This document shows positions 23,619-34,870 of a DNA stretch of 64,000 nucleotides, piece after piece. Numbering within the stretch: position 1 is the first letter of the stretch; every line of letters starts with the position of its first letter. This stretch comes from Tragulus kanchil (lineage: Eukaryota; Chordata; Mammalia; Artiodactyla; Tragulidae): contig JAIOJX010000003.1 in assembly GCA_022376925.1 (NCBI GenBank), positions 41,401,874 through 41,465,873 of the forward strand, read 5' to 3'. The translations under genes and the position numbers were made by a program. The notes beneath the pieces are model-generated. The model was given only the letters and a program-made list of their open reading frames with translations. It made no database searches and was not told the origin of the DNA.

Positions 23619-23627
23619 CAGGGATAA

Positions 23628-23945
23628 AACATTGCAGAACGAGAATAACATTTCTTCTGTTGGAGGTTTATAGGAATATGATGACCAGGCTTACATGGAC
23701 AGCTGCAAGAACAAAGGATTCTGGCACCAAGACGTTTACAACAACCAGCAATACCTTCTCCCCTCTTGGTATAAAAGAAGCCTAAATTCTGGATGAGGCA
23801 AGGTGGTCCTTTGGGACACTAGCCCACCTTTTTCTTGGTCAGCTGGCTTTTTGAATGGAGTCGGTATTGCTTGCCCTGACAACTTGTATCTTGATGTGTT
23901 GGCCTGTCATAAGGCAAGCAGTATGAACTTAGCCTTGGGAACAGA
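23628..23945 (+). mobile_element. Solo ERV LTR fragment, BTLTR1-like
   Basis: U3 sequence is followed by a TATA box (TATAAAAG at 23770-23777), a probable R region, and a mutated polyadenylation signal (TGAATGGAG near 23854 where AATAAA would be expected), then U5-like sequence ending near 23945. No retroviral genes lie nearby, so it is a solo LTR or fragment. Old endogenous element; not functional as seen. Confidence 0.75.
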
Positions 23946-24769
23946 AAGAGGCAGGAGAGATGGAAGATATGTATATAAGAGAAGTACTGACTGATGCAGC
24001 TAGTTAGGTTCTTGATAAGAGAGGATCCAAGAACTTCTTTGGGAAATGGAGCCAAAACAACACAGGTGGAGGACATGATCTTCAGAAGGCTTAGTTAAGC
24101 AACAGGACAGGGGTCTGTTTTACTTGGCAAAAGTAGAGGAATCAAGAATGAAGATCTGTACTCATCCATTCCTCTCTCAATGGCCATTCAAGAAGTGGCT
24201 GAGGGTAAGTGTACAGTGAAGCTTTGGGAAAAAAACTTGAAGGGATTCTGCATGGGATGGTCAGTTTTCTCAGTGAAGACATGTAACTCATGTGCTGACG
24301 GGTGGAAAGTTAGGTACCAAGGCAGTAAGTAACTGTATTTCTAGAACTCAAAAGTGTTTTAAATAATTTTTATTGTTTTTCAATTTGCTTGTTTAATCCA
24401 GTAGAAGTGTTTTCATTTTTAGAGTTAACCTTCTGTTTCTAATTTTTTTCAAGTCCAGAGCCAAGTTTTCTTTCCCCTTTGTTTATTTTTTTCCCTTACT
24501 TGAGCAGTTGGCATTTTGTAAACTATCCACAGGACAGTCCTTTACAAAGGAATCCAGTTCTGCATGTGACTCATTGCATCAGAGACACATCTTTGACTAA
24601 TGCCATTCAACTGGACTTCATAATTCCTAATCCAGGGACTTCACAGTTATTTGTGGATGAAAATAAATTTATTCTTGGAGCACTATTGATATTTTCAGCT
24701 TTATTGGCATCTAAACTCTGAACCAAATCAATGGAGTGCAAATCAGAGTCAGAGTCAAGCTGAGAAACT
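23946..24769. other. Unassigned sequence (D10 copy 1)
   Basis: No gene or confident repeat. The 80-codon plus frame at 24479-24721 (copy 25616-25858) has no recognised homology. Confidence 0.45.
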
Positions 24770-25080
24770 GCAGAACGAGAATAACATTTCTTTTTGTTGG
24801 AGGTTTATAGGAATATGATGACCAGGCTTACATGGACAGCTGCAAGAACAAAGGATTCTGGCACCAAGACGTTTACAACAACCAGCAATACCTTCTCCCC
24901 TCTTGGTATAAAAGAAGCCTAAATTCTGGATGAGGCAAGGTGGTCCTTTGGGACACTAGCCCACCTTTTTCTTGGTCAGCTGGCTTTTTGAATGGAGTCG
25001 GTATTGCTTGCCCTGACAACTTGTATCTTGATGTGTTGGCCTGTCATAAGGCAAGCAGTATGAACTTAGCCTTGGGAACA
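24770..25080 (+). mobile_element. ERV LTR fragment (D10 copy)
   Basis: Second copy of 23634-23945, with errors in the first 30 bases. Confidence 0.75.
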
Positions 25081-25909
25081 GAAAGAGGCAGGAGAGATGG
25101 AAGATATGTATATAAGAGAAGTACTGACTGATGCAGCTAGTTAGGTTCTTGATAAGAGAGGATCCAAGAACTTCTTTGGGAAATGGAGCCAAAACAACAC
25201 AGGTGGAGGACATGATCTTCAGAAGGCTTAGTTAAGCAACAGGACAGGGGTCTGTTTTACTTGGCAAAAGTAGAGGAATCAAGAATGAAGATCTGTACTC
25301 ATCCATTCCTCTCTCAATGGCCATTCAAGAAGTGGCTGAGGGTAAGTGTACAGTGAAGCTTTGGGAAAAAAACTTGAAGGGATTCTGCATGGGATGGTCA
25401 GTTTTCTCAGTGAAGACATGTAACTCATGTGCTGACGGGTGGAAAGTTAGGTACCAAGGCAGTAAGTAACTGTATTTCTAGAACTCAAAAGTGTTTTAAA
25501 TAATTTTTATTGTTTTTCAATTTGCTTGTTTAATCCAGTAGAAGTGTTTTCATTTTTAGAGTTAACCTTCTGTTTCTAATTTTTTTCAAGTCCAGAGCCA
25601 AGTTTTCTTTCCCCTTTGTTTATTTTTTTCCCTTACTTGAGCAGTTGGCATTTTGTAAACTATCCACAGGACAGTCCTTTACAAAGGAATCCAGTTCTGC
25701 ATGTGACTCATTGCATCAGAGACACATCTTTGACTAATGCCATTCAACTGGACTTCATAATTCCTAATCCAGGGACTTCACAGTTATTTGTGGATGAAAA
25801 TAAATTTATTCTCGGAGCACTATTGATATTTTCAGCTTTATTGGCATCTAAACTCTGAACCAAATCAATGGAGTGCAAATCAGAGTCAGAGTCAAGCTGA
25901 GAAACTGCA

Positions 25910-26770
25910 CTTCCTGATTAGAAATTGAGGCCACACATCTTTTCCCAAGGACATACACAAAGCTTTGAGTTCTCTGAATAGGCCAGCCAGCAGCATATGG
26001 ATAGAATGTCTTAAACAAAAGAACCAATAATGTGACTGCAGTTTTTGAAGGCTTCCAAAAAGAGCGGTTGAACTAATTTTGGCATTAGTTATTTTACAGG
26101 AAAAGAAACTATGTGAAAATGGAGATCTAAACATGTTCTTTCACTGGAGACCTATTATCAATTGTGCATGCAGCTATTGAAGTTGCTCTTACATTCTACA
26201 CCTGCAGCATTGTGTGAGATAATTATTTTATTCTTTGCTCATTAAAACAAACAGACCTCCCAGAAAGTAATGTGGATTCTTATTTTTTTAATGGATTTAT
26301 GGACTCAAAGTATTGAATACCAAATTTTCTGTGGGTTACTAAAAAGGCACAGAGGGATTCTAGAACAGACTGGTTGTCACAGTCCAAGCTCCTTGTATCC
26401 AAGGAAATGGACTTAATTTAATCCAGGTGACTGGCTATTCAACTCAATCTTTTCTTAATTAGTGATACCTTGACCTCTTCTTGTGGAGTCTCTTTCATGA
26501 TCTACATTGCTTGCAACTAACCAGTCTTATATTCCCACATGACTTCCCACAGTTTAATTGTCATAGAAAATCTATTTTTGAAGAAAATTCCTTCAATTTG
26601 AAGTATATCCAAGTAGCTAAAAAGAGGCAACTGTTCTTTGCATCAGTTTTGTGAAGGTTATTTTTTCCCTAAAATGAAGATTGTGAAAGGCAATTCTTGG
26701 ATCCTCAAGCATCTGAGCAGCAACACTAATAATAACAAATATTTAATAGGGAAATATTTTCCATTTCAAG
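25910..26770. other. Unassigned single-copy sequence
   Basis: AT-rich with nothing recognised. Confidence 0.5.
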
Positions 26771-26771
26771 T

Positions 26772-27270
26772 GTGGAAGGCAGGATTCTAAGATGGCCCCC
26801 AAGATTCCTGACTCTAAGTATGCATATATTATATGTATATCCCAGTTATTCAGCTAAATATAATCTTGTTACTACTATGAAGGAATTTTATAGATGTATT
26901 AAAGGCCTCAATCACTTGACCTTTAATTAGGGAGATTATCTTGGGCCTGACTTCACCAGAGGAGCCCTTAAAAGAAGTCACATGGATTCTCCTATTGGTT
27001 TCGAAGAAGCAAACTGGCGTGATATAGAGAAGACCACATGGTAGGGAATTGAGGGTGGGGAAGGGCTCTGAGAGCGAGCTTGAAAGAAGACCCAGAGCCT
27101 CAGATAAGATCAGAGCCCTGGTTGACACCTTGACTTCAGTCCAGGGAGACCTTGAGCAAGGACCCAGCTAAGCCATTCCCAGACTCTTGACCTTTCGATA
27201 CTATGAGGTAAAAAATTGTTTTGTTTTAAGCTTTGTTTGTAGGGTTTCCATAGAAAAGTAATACACTAAC
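26772..27270 (+). mobile_element. MLT1-type (MaLR) LTR remnant
   Basis: It begins with 'ggattctaagatggccccc', includes 'gggagattatcttggg' and 'agcccttaaaagaag', and ends with the 'ttgttttaagctttgt' and '...agtaatacact' terminus typical of this LTR group. Strongly diverged and without a coding interior. Confidence 0.65.
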
Positions 27271-27779
27271 GAAGTGCCAACATAGCTCCTTGACTTGAAG
27301 GTAGAATATTTACTGTTTACTGGTGTTCTAGGTTTGAGAGCATTGGGATCCAGCCTCTATGTGAAATACAGGTTTTAGAGAATGCAGCTTCCAATTGCCA
27401 TCTGTATAGTCCTGTCAAATGTCCAAGTGAAAGAAATGGTAGAGAAGAAAATTTAAAACAGAATTCTCAACCTTTTTTGAGCTTCATGCCCTGTATCCAG
27501 TTCAGTTTCCATGCATAGGCTATAGCTACATCCCTTTCTCTCCATGGTTAAAAAAGCAAATAATTGAAAAAAATAAATACTCTTGAATCTATTCTGATTT
27601 ATTTTCAAAAGCCATTTTATTTGGAATTTTAGCCACTAACACACTGTGACAGACCTCACAATTGATGATTCTTCATCAGAGATGAAAGTGTCTTCCTTTT
27701 CTCCCCCTTCTTCAGATTCAGTGAAGACTGATTGAGAATTTATTGTGTAAAAGACTGTAACAACAGCTGTCAAACTGAT
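27271..27779. other. Unassigned sequence
   Basis: No gene or recognised repeat. Duplicated at 28363-28871. Confidence 0.5.
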
Positions 27780-28005
27780 TTCCTATGTTTGCTATCCCAA
27801 AATATTCTTACTTATTGGGTCCAGAAGATGTGTGATTACCAACTCCTTTTCTATCTATCAACCCCTGACCGCACCTTTAGCTTCCTACTCATGTCTTGTT
27901 TTATGAAAACTAAAGTTGCAGCAACATCAGCCTGTAAGCCACTTGAGGTTTCTCTTGTCACTGGAACACACATAATATTTGATAAACATGGTTTTGAATA
28001 AATGA
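27780..28005 (+). repeat. L2 3' end
   Basis: Diverged sense L2 tail ('taagccacttgaggtttct', then '...ggttttgaataaatgaga'). The 89-codon frame crossing it is not a gene. Copied at 28872-29097. Confidence 0.6.
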
Positions 28006-28115
28006 GAAACTGAGTGGCTACTGCAAGGTGCTCTTTCCCCAGGAAAATGTGTCCAGAGATTCCTTTTTTTTTTTTTTTACATAATTTGTATTGAGATTTA
28101 AATATATATCTACAT

Positions 28116-28247
28116 AGGACTTCCCTGGTGGTTCAGTGGGTAAGGACACCGCCTTGAAGTGCAAGGTGTGCCGGTTCGATCCCTGGCCTGGGAAGATCCC
28201 ATGTGCCGCAGAGCAGCTGGACCGATGTGTCCAATGAGCCGGAGCTC
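28116..28247 (+). mobile_element. CHR-related SINE, copy E, truncated by D11 junction
   Basis: Head and half of the body of the SINE seen in full at 29208. The 3' half is missing because of the junction. Confidence 0.9.
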
Positions 28248-28265
28248 AGTTCGATGTAGGGTTTC

Positions 28266-28362
28266 CATTCCCAGACTCTTGACCTTTCGATACTATGAGG
28301 TAAAAAATTGTTTTGTTTTAAGCTTTGTTTGTAGGGTTTCCATAGAAAAGTAATACACTAAC
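28266..28362 (+). mobile_element. MLT1-type LTR 3' end (D11 copy)
   Basis: Repeat of 27174-27270, restarted by the D11 junction. Confidence 0.65.
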
Positions 28363-29207
28363 GAAGTGCCAACATAGCTCCTTGACTTGAAGGTAGAATA
28401 TTTACTGTTTACTGGTGTTCTAGGTTTGAGAGCATTGGGATCCAGCCTCTATGTGAAATACAGGTTTTAGAGAATGCAGCTTCCAATTGCCATCTGTATA
28501 GTCCTGTCAAATGTCCAAGTGAAAGAAATGGTAGAGAAGAAAATTTAAAACAGAATTCTCAACCTTTTTTGAGCTTCATGCCCTGTATCCAGTTCAGTTT
28601 CCATGCATAGGCTATAGCTACATCCCTTTCTCTCCATGGTTAAAAAAGCAAATAATTGAAAAAAATAAATACTCTTGAATCTATTCTGATTTATTTTCAA
28701 AAGCCATTTTATTTGGAATTTTAGCCACTAACACACTGTGACAGACCTCACAATTGATGATTCTTCATCAGAGATGAAAGTGTCTTCCTTTTCTCCCCCT
28801 TCTTCAGATTCAGTGAAGACTGATTGAGAATTTATTGTGTAAAAGACTGTAACAACAGCTGTCAAACTGATTTCCTATGTTTGCTATCCCAAAATATTCT
28901 TACTTATTGGGTCCAGAAGATGTGTGATTACCAACTCCTTTTCTATCTATCAACCCCTGACCGCACCTTTAGCTTCCTACTCATGTCTTGTTTTATGAAA
29001 ACTAAAGTTGCAGCAACATCAGCCTGTAAGCCACTTGAGGTTTCTCTTGTCACTGGAACACACATAATATTTGATAAACATGGTTTTGAATAAATGAGAA
29101 ACTGAGTGGCTACTGCAAGGTGCTCTTTCCCCAGGAAAATGTGTCCAGAGATTCCTTTTTTTTTTTTTTACATAATTTGTATTGAGATTTAAATATATAT
29201 CTACATA

Positions 29208-29492
29208 GGACTTCCCTGGTGGTTCAGTGGGTAAGGACACCGCCTTGAAGTGCAAGGTGTGCCGGTTCGATCCCTGGCCTGGGAAGATCCCATGTGCCGC
29301 AGAGCAGCTGGACCGATGTGTCCAATGAGCCGGAGCTCTAGAGCGCATGCGCCCAGAGCCGGTGCTCTGCGACAGCAGAGGCCACTGCAATGGGAGGCCC
29401 ACACGGGCCAAAGAACAAAGATGGATGAAAATAGACAAATGAAAGACCAATAGAAGTGGCCCGCCTACCCCCCTCCCTCCCAAACCCACCCA
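29208..29492 (+). mobile_element. CHR-related SINE, copy E, well preserved
   Basis: Full-length sense copy: head 'gacttccctggtggttcag', B box near 29265 (GGTTCGATCCC), the NRF1-like palindrome GCGCATGCGC at 29343-29352, the body 'cactgcaatgggaggccc', the 3' module ending 'agaccaatagaagtggccc', and a C-rich tail (29460-29492). CpG content is high, so it is relatively young. Confidence 0.93.
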
Positions 29493-29994
29493 CCCAATAT
29501 ACATATATACATATATGTACACAACATACTCTTTTGTCTGCATGATTCATACCAAAATACCCCAAAAATGTATAGTCACTAAAGTACAGTACAGAAGTGG
29601 TTTCCGAAATCCAAAGAAGGCATAAGTATTGTGTTTGAAATTGAGGGTACAAAGAATATCAGGGAGTGAGGTTGCAATGCCATTAAAAGTTTAAATTGTA
29701 TACAGGTATACAGTTTTGATATTATGTAATTGAACTGAGTTGAGGGAATGTTTTGCCTTTTGGCATGTTCTGTTAGCTATGTAATATTTTTCTAAAACAC
29801 CAATACATTCCAGGAGAGGAACATTAAGCATAATGGTATTTCATTCATCACATCCAAAGCAAGAGTTTCCTCATTCTACTCACTTTTGTGTTCCACTTTT
29901 CTCTTATGAAACCAAAGGAAAAAGATGAAGAAGTTTGGGGGCAAGAATCAGACTTATTTTGCTGCAGAATTATATATTTTTCTTTCTTTTTCAC

Positions 29995-31119
29995 TTTTTG
30001 CTTTTACAGAGTTTTGTTGTTTACAGATATGTACATCCCTGACCCCTCCCTCCTCTGCCCCACTCCGAATTCCCCCCATCCCACCCCTCCAGGCCATTGT
30101 ATAGCCCCCATGTAGGACCCCTTATTCCCACAGCTCATTGACAATAGCTATCTCTTTTACATATGATAGTATAGGTTTCCATGTTACTCTTTCCATATCT
30201 CTCACCCACTGTTCACTCCTCATAATGTCCATATGTCTGTTCTCTATGTCTGTTCTTCCATCGCTTCTCTGCATGTGTTATCATTGCCATCTTACTAGAT
30301 TCCATACTTATGTGTTAGTATACTGTACTTGTCTTTCTCTTTTTGACTTATTTCACTTTGTATAATAGGTTCTATGTTCATCTACCTCATTAGGACTGAT
30401 TCTTCTGCATTTCCTTTTACAGCTGTGTAGTATTCCTTTTTTTTTTTAAGATTTATTTATTTATTTATTTTGGGCGGGGATCGGGTTGGGGAGGGAGGGG
30501 AGCAGGCGGGCCACTTCTATTGCTCTTTCTCTATGTTCATCCGTCTTTGTTCTTTGGCTCCTGTGGGCCTCCCATCGTGGTGGTATCTGTCGTTGCAGAG
30601 CACCAGCTCTGGGCGCATGCGCTCCAGAGCTCTGGCGCGGTAATTGGACACATCAGTCCAGCCGCTCCATGGCACGTGGGATCTTCCCAGGCCAAGGCTC
30701 GAACCGGCGCCCCTTGCACTGCAAGGCGGTGTTCTTACCCACTGGACCACCAGGGGAAGCCCTGTGTAGTATTCCATTGTATATATGTACCAGAGCTGCT
30801 TTATCCATTCATTCGTGGATGGACATGTAGGTTGCTTCTGCATTCTAGCTATTGTATAGAGAGCTGCAATGAACACTGGGGTACAGGTGCCTCTTTCAAT
30901 TTTGATTTCATCAGGTTATAAGCATAATAGTGGGATTGCTGAGTTGTATGGTGCTTCTATTTTAAATTTTTTAAGGAATCTCCATACCATCTTCCACAGT
31001 GGCTGTATCAATTTCCATTCCCACCAGCAATGCAAGAGGGTTCCCTTTTCTCCACACCCTCTCCAGCATTTATTGTCTGTCAATTTGTGGATGATGGTCA
31101 TTCTGACTGGTGTGAGGTT
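29995..31119 (-). mobile_element. Artiodactyl L1 3' end (3' UTR plus ORF2 C-terminus), D12 copy 1
   Basis: Antisense L1. The C-rich 3' UTR segment is at 30035-30120, then UTR to about 30400 and the ORF2 C-terminal region. SINE F interrupts it at 30437-30761. The right end is corrupted near the junction. Confidence 0.9.
30437..30761 (-). mobile_element. CHR-related SINE, copy F, young, with C-rich tail
   Basis: Full-length antisense SINE of about 325 bp with a poly-T and TTTA-rich end. It has the G-rich complement of the C-rich tail (30471-30512), GCGCATGCGC at 30613-30622, and a head ending 'ccaccaggggaagcc'. A 14-bp perfect target duplication CTGTGTAGTATTCC flanks it (30423-30436 and 30762-30775). 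It is inserted in L1. Confidence 0.95.
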
Positions 31120-31158
31120 TTTAAGGAATCTAAGATAAGCTTTCATTTTCCTTATCTC

Positions 31159-32415
31159 CATCCCTGACCCTCCCTCCTCTGCCCCACTCCGAATTCCCCA
31201 TCCCACCCCTCCAGGCCATTGTATAGCCCCCATGTAGGACCCCTTATTCCCACAGCTCATTGACAATAGCTATCTCTTTTACATATGATAGTATAGGTTT
31301 CCATGTTACTCTTTCCATATCTCTCACCCACTGTTCACTCCTCATAATGTCCATATGTCTGTTCTCTATGTCTGTTCTTCCATCGCTTCTCTGCATGTGT
31401 TATCATTGCCATCTTACTAGATTCCATACTTATGTGTTAGTATACTGTACTTGTCTTTCTCTTTTTGACTTATTTCACTTTGTATAATAGGTTCTATGTT
31501 CATCTACCTCATTAGGACTGATTCTTCTGCATTTCCTTTTACAGCTGTGTAGTATTCCTTTTTTTTTTTAAGATTTATTTATTTATTTATTTTGGGCGGG
31601 GATCGGGTTGGGGAGGGAGGGGAGCAGGCGGGCCACTTCTATTGCTCTTTCTCTATGTTCATCCGTCTTTGTTCTTTGGCTCCTGTGGGCCTCCCATCGT
31701 GGTGGTATCTGTCGTTGTAGAGCGCCAGCTCTGGGCGCATGCGCTCCAGAGCTCTGGCGCGGTAATTGGACACATCAGTCCAGCCGCTCCATGGCACGTG
31801 GGATCTTCCCAGGCCAAGGCTCGAACCGGCGCCCCTTGCACTGCAAGGCGGTGTTCTTACCCACTGGACCACCAGGGGAAGCCCTGTGTAGTATTCCATT
31901 GTATATATGTACCAGAGCTGCTTTATCCATTCATTCGTGGATGGACATGTAGGTTGCTTCTGCATTCTAGCTATTGTATAGAGAGCTGCAATGAACACTG
32001 GGGTACAGGTGCCTCTTTCAATTTTGATTTCATCAGGTTATAAGCATAATAGTGGGATTGCTGAGTTGTATGGTGCTTCTATTTTTAGTTTTTTAAGGAA
32101 TCTCCATACCATCTTCCACAGTGGCTGTATCAATTTACATTCCCACCAGCAATGCAAGAGTGTTCCCTTTTCTCCACACCCTCTCCAGCAGTTATTGTCT
32201 GTAGATTTTTTGATGATGGCCATTCTGACTGGTGTGAGGTTATATCTCATTGTAGTTTTGATTTCCATTTCTCTAAGATAAGCAATTTTAGCATCTTTTC
32301 ATGTGTTTTTTGGCCATCTGTATGTCTTCTTTGGAGAGATGTCTCTTTAGGTCTTTTTCCCATTTTTTGATTATGTTGTTTGTTTTCTCAGTGTTGAGTT
32401 GTCTGAGCTTTTACT
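31159..32415 (-). mobile_element. Artiodactyl L1 3' end, D12 copy 2, extends further
   Basis: Second copy of the L1, reading further 5' in ORF2 to about 32415 ('tttggccatctgtatgtct...'). It has no intact ORF. Confidence 0.9.
31559..31883 (-). mobile_element. CHR-related SINE, copy F (D12 copy)
   Basis: Second copy of 30437-30761, with target duplications at 31545-31558 and 31884-31897 and the palindrome at 31735-31744. It differs by two C/T or A/G transitions near 31717-31722. Confidence 0.95.
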
Positions 32416-32484
32416 ACAAAATTTTGAAAAAATACTCATCTCAATGACAATTATGTTGGATCTTTGGTGAAACTCTTTTTTTTT

Positions 32485-32730
32485 TCTTTAAACTATTTTA
32501 TTGAGATATGATTGACATATGAAAAGCTGAACCTATTTCAGGTATACAGCTTGATGAATTTGGAAAGAAATATATGCTTGAAGCTACCACCACAGTCAAT
32601 GCCATAAATACGCCCATTACCTCCAAAAGCATTCTCCCACACTATTTATTTATGTAATAGGACTTAAGTTCTACCCTCTTAGCAAAAATTTCATGTACAT
32701 AGATAAAGGTGAAAGAGGAGAGTGAAGAAG
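32485..32730 (-). mobile_element. Older L1 3' UTR (L1M-type)
   Basis: Antisense ('ttattgagatatgattgaca', then '...ttcaggtatacagc'), the common older mammalian L1 3' end. Confidence 0.7.
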
Positions 32731-32818
32731 ATGGCTTAAAATTCAACATTCAAGAAAACTAAGATCATAGTATCCGGTCCCATCACTTCATGGTAAACAG
32801 ATGGGAAAAAAGTCCTCT

Positions 32819-33025
32819 GTGGGCTTTCCCGGTAGCTCAGAATCTGCCCTCAATACATAAGACCTGGGTTAAATCCCTGAGTTGGGAAGATCCCCTGGAG
32901 AAGGAAATGGCAACCCACTCCAGTATCCTTGCTTGGAAAATTCCATGGACAGAGGAGCCTAGTGGGCTACTGTCCTTTGGGTCACAGGAGGCAGGACATG
33001 ACTGCGTGACTAACACTTTCACTTT
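32819..33025 (+). mobile_element. Bov-tA SINE
   Basis: Sense full-length element: head 'gggctttcccggtagctcag', the joint 'ttgggaagatcccctggag', and the BovA part through 'gactgcgtgactaac'. The 152-codon frame crossing it is not a gene. Confidence 0.92.
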
Positions 33026-33032
33026 CTTTCAT

Positions 33033-33225
33033 ATTTCTCTGTGCACTCCCCAAATCTTCTATGCTCTCCCACAGTCCTCCCTGTTCTCCTGCATTGCACT
33101 TTTCTCTCCAAGAATTCTCCATTTTTCCCCCAAATGCTCTTTTCTTTCCCACAGTGCTCCATTCTCTTCCCCAAATTCTCTGTCTATCCCAGGAGTCTAT
33201 TTTTCTCCCACAATTCTGTGGTGCC
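33033..33225 (+). repeat. Degenerate ~20-bp pyrimidine-rich minisatellite
   Basis: About nine imperfect units of 18-22 bases built on a CTCTCCCACAATTCTCCAT-like theme, with alternating CCCACA, CCCCAAAT and TTCTC blocks. Decayed but clearly periodic. Duplicated at 34164-34356 by D13. Confidence 0.7.
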
Positions 33226-33339
33226 TCAATAGGGGGAGTGGCTTGTGATGCCCTGAATGGGAAGTGTGACCTTGGAGACACCAAGGAAATTGGCGTATCG
33301 GAGAGGAAGGTTTGCAGCATTTAGGAAGTGGGCTAAATT

Positions 33340-33546
33340 TTTGATGATGGCCATTCTGACTGGTGTGAGGTTATATCTCATTGTAGTTTTGATTTCCATT
33401 TCTCTAAGATAAGCAATTTTAGCATCTTTTCATGTGTTTTTTGGCCATCTGTATGTCTTCTTTGGAGAGATGTCTCTTTAGGTCTTTTTCCCATTTTTTG
33501 ATTATGTTGTTTGTTTTCTCAGTGTTGAGTTGTCTGAGCTTTTACT
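33340..33546 (-). mobile_element. L1 ORF2 fragment (D13 copy)
   Basis: Repeat of 32209-32415 created by D13. Confidence 0.88.
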
Positions 33547-33615
33547 ACAAAATTTTGAAAAAATACTCATCTCAATGACAATTATGTTGGATCTTTGGTG
33601 AAACTCTTTTTTTTT

Positions 33616-33861
33616 TCTTTAAACTATTTTATTGAGATATGATTGACATATGAAAAGCTGAACCTATTTCAGGTATACAGCTTGATGAATTTGGAAAGAA
33701 ATATATGCTTGAAGCTACCACCACAGTCAATGCCATAAATACGCCCATTACCTCCAAAAGCATTCTCCCACACTATTTATTTATGTAATAGGACTTAAGT
33801 TCTACCCTCTTAGCAAAAATTTCATGTACATAGATAAAGGTGAAAGAGGAGAGTGAAGAAG
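33616..33861 (-). mobile_element. Older L1 3' UTR (D13 copy)
   Basis: Repeat of 32485-32730. Confidence 0.7.
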
Positions 33862-33949
33862 ATGGCTTAAAATTCAACATTCAAGAAAACTAAGATCATA
33901 GTATCCGGTCCCATCACTTCATGGTAAACAGATGGGAAAAAAGTCCTCT

Positions 33950-34156
33950 GTGGGCTTTCCCGGTAGCTCAGAATCTGCCCTCAATACATAAGACCTGGGT
34001 TAAATCCCTGAGTTGGGAAGATCCCCTGGAGAAGGAAATGGCAACCCACTCCAGTATCCTTGCTTGGAAAATTCCATGGACAGAGGAGCCTAGTGGGCTA
34101 CTGTCCTTTGGGTCACAGGAGGCAGGACATGACTGCGTGACTAACACTTTCACTTT
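33950..34156 (+). mobile_element. Bov-tA SINE (D13 copy)
   Basis: Second copy of 32819-33025. Confidence 0.92.
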
Positions 34157-34163
34157 CTTTCAT

Positions 34164-34356
34164 ATTTCTCTGTGCACTCCCCAAATCTTCTATGCTCTCC
34201 CACAGTCCTCCCTGTTCTCCTGCATTGCACTTTTCTCTCCAAGAATTCTCCATTTTTCCCCCAAATGCTCTTTTCTTTCCCACAGTGCTCCATTCTCTTC
34301 CCCAAATTCTCTGTCTATCCCAGGAGTCTATTTTTCTCCCACAATTCTGTGGTGCC
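34164..34356 (+). repeat. Degenerate minisatellite (D13 copy)
   Basis: Second copy of 33033-33225. Confidence 0.7.
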
Positions 34357-34744
34357 TCAATAGGGGGAGTGGCTTGTGATGCCCTGAATGGGAAGTGTGA
34401 CCTTGGAGACCCTAAGGAAATGGGCTTAGCGGGAGAGGAAGGTTTGCAGCATTTAGGGGAATGGTGGTCATGAGGGAGCTAAGATGGTGGGGCCAGTTCA
34501 GGAGAAGCAGGTCAAAATGCCCAAATATGAAAGATTCCAAGTCAGTGATCCTTTCTTCTTCCCGCCCCTCCTTCTAAAGTGTATCCTTTCTGTATTTGCT
34601 CTTGAAAAACTACATGGTAGAGCTAAGAAGGTTAGTTTTGTATTTAATATAATTTGACCCAGAGTTTACAGAGGAATTGGGGTTATTCTTCAAATCAGCT
34701 ATACAAAACTACTTCTGTATTTGTTGGGAATATTGTTGTTGAAG

Positions 34745-34870
34745 GCAGTTATTCTTTCTCTCAGCAAATATTTACTGAATGAATCCATGTGCCAGACACT
34801 GGGCTAGGTGTTAGGGACAACCTGATAAATAAGAAAATATGGTGTGCTATATAGTATGAGTTTTAATAAA
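34745..34870 (-). repeat. L2 fragment
   Basis: Antisense L2 3'-region signature ('cagcaaatatttactgaat', then '...gtgccagacactgggctag'). Copied at 35920-36045. Confidence 0.65.

Larger units (their letters stand above)
21522..23738. repeat. Direct tandem duplication D9 (1125 bp unit)
   Basis: Copy 1 is 21522-22613 and copy 2 is 22647-23738, with an offset of 1125. Bases 22614-22646 are a garbled version of 23739 onward. Confidence 0.96.
23634..25909. repeat. Direct tandem duplication D10 (~1.137 kb unit)
   Basis: Copy 1 is 23634-24771 and copy 2 is 24770-25909, with an offset of 1136 then 1137. The substitution cluster lies within 30 bases of the start of copy 2 (near 24790). Confidence 0.96.
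27174..29338. repeat. Direct tandem duplication D11 (1092 bp unit)
   Basis: Copy 1 is 27174-28247 and copy 2 is 28266-29338, with an offset of 1092. Copy 1 breaks off inside a plus-strand SINE, followed by an 18-base stretch (28248-28265) unlike the true continuation at 29339. Confidence 0.96.
30034..32241. repeat. Direct tandem duplication D12 (~1.12 kb unit)
   Basis: Copy 1 is 30034-31119 and copy 2 is 31159-32241, with an offset of 1125 falling to 1122 through homopolymer C losses. Mismatches become dense over the last 150 bases of copy 1. Bases 31120-31158 are a shortened, scrambled version of 32242-32285. Confidence 0.96.
32209..34456. repeat. Direct tandem duplication D13 (1131 bp unit)
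   Basis: Copy 1 is 32209-33324 and copy 2 is 33340-34456, with an offset of 1131. The last 60 bases of copy 1 contain many small errors relative to copy 2 near 34405-34456. Confidence 0.96.

Noticed and set aside
29019..29543. 174-codon minus-strand frame
   Set aside because: It crosses an L2 fragment and the antisense of a SINE. Repeat-derived.
32790..33248. 152-codon plus-strand frame (copy at 33921-34379) as a gene
   Set aside because: It runs through a Bov-tA SINE and then a pyrimidine minisatellite, so the peptide is repeat-derived.
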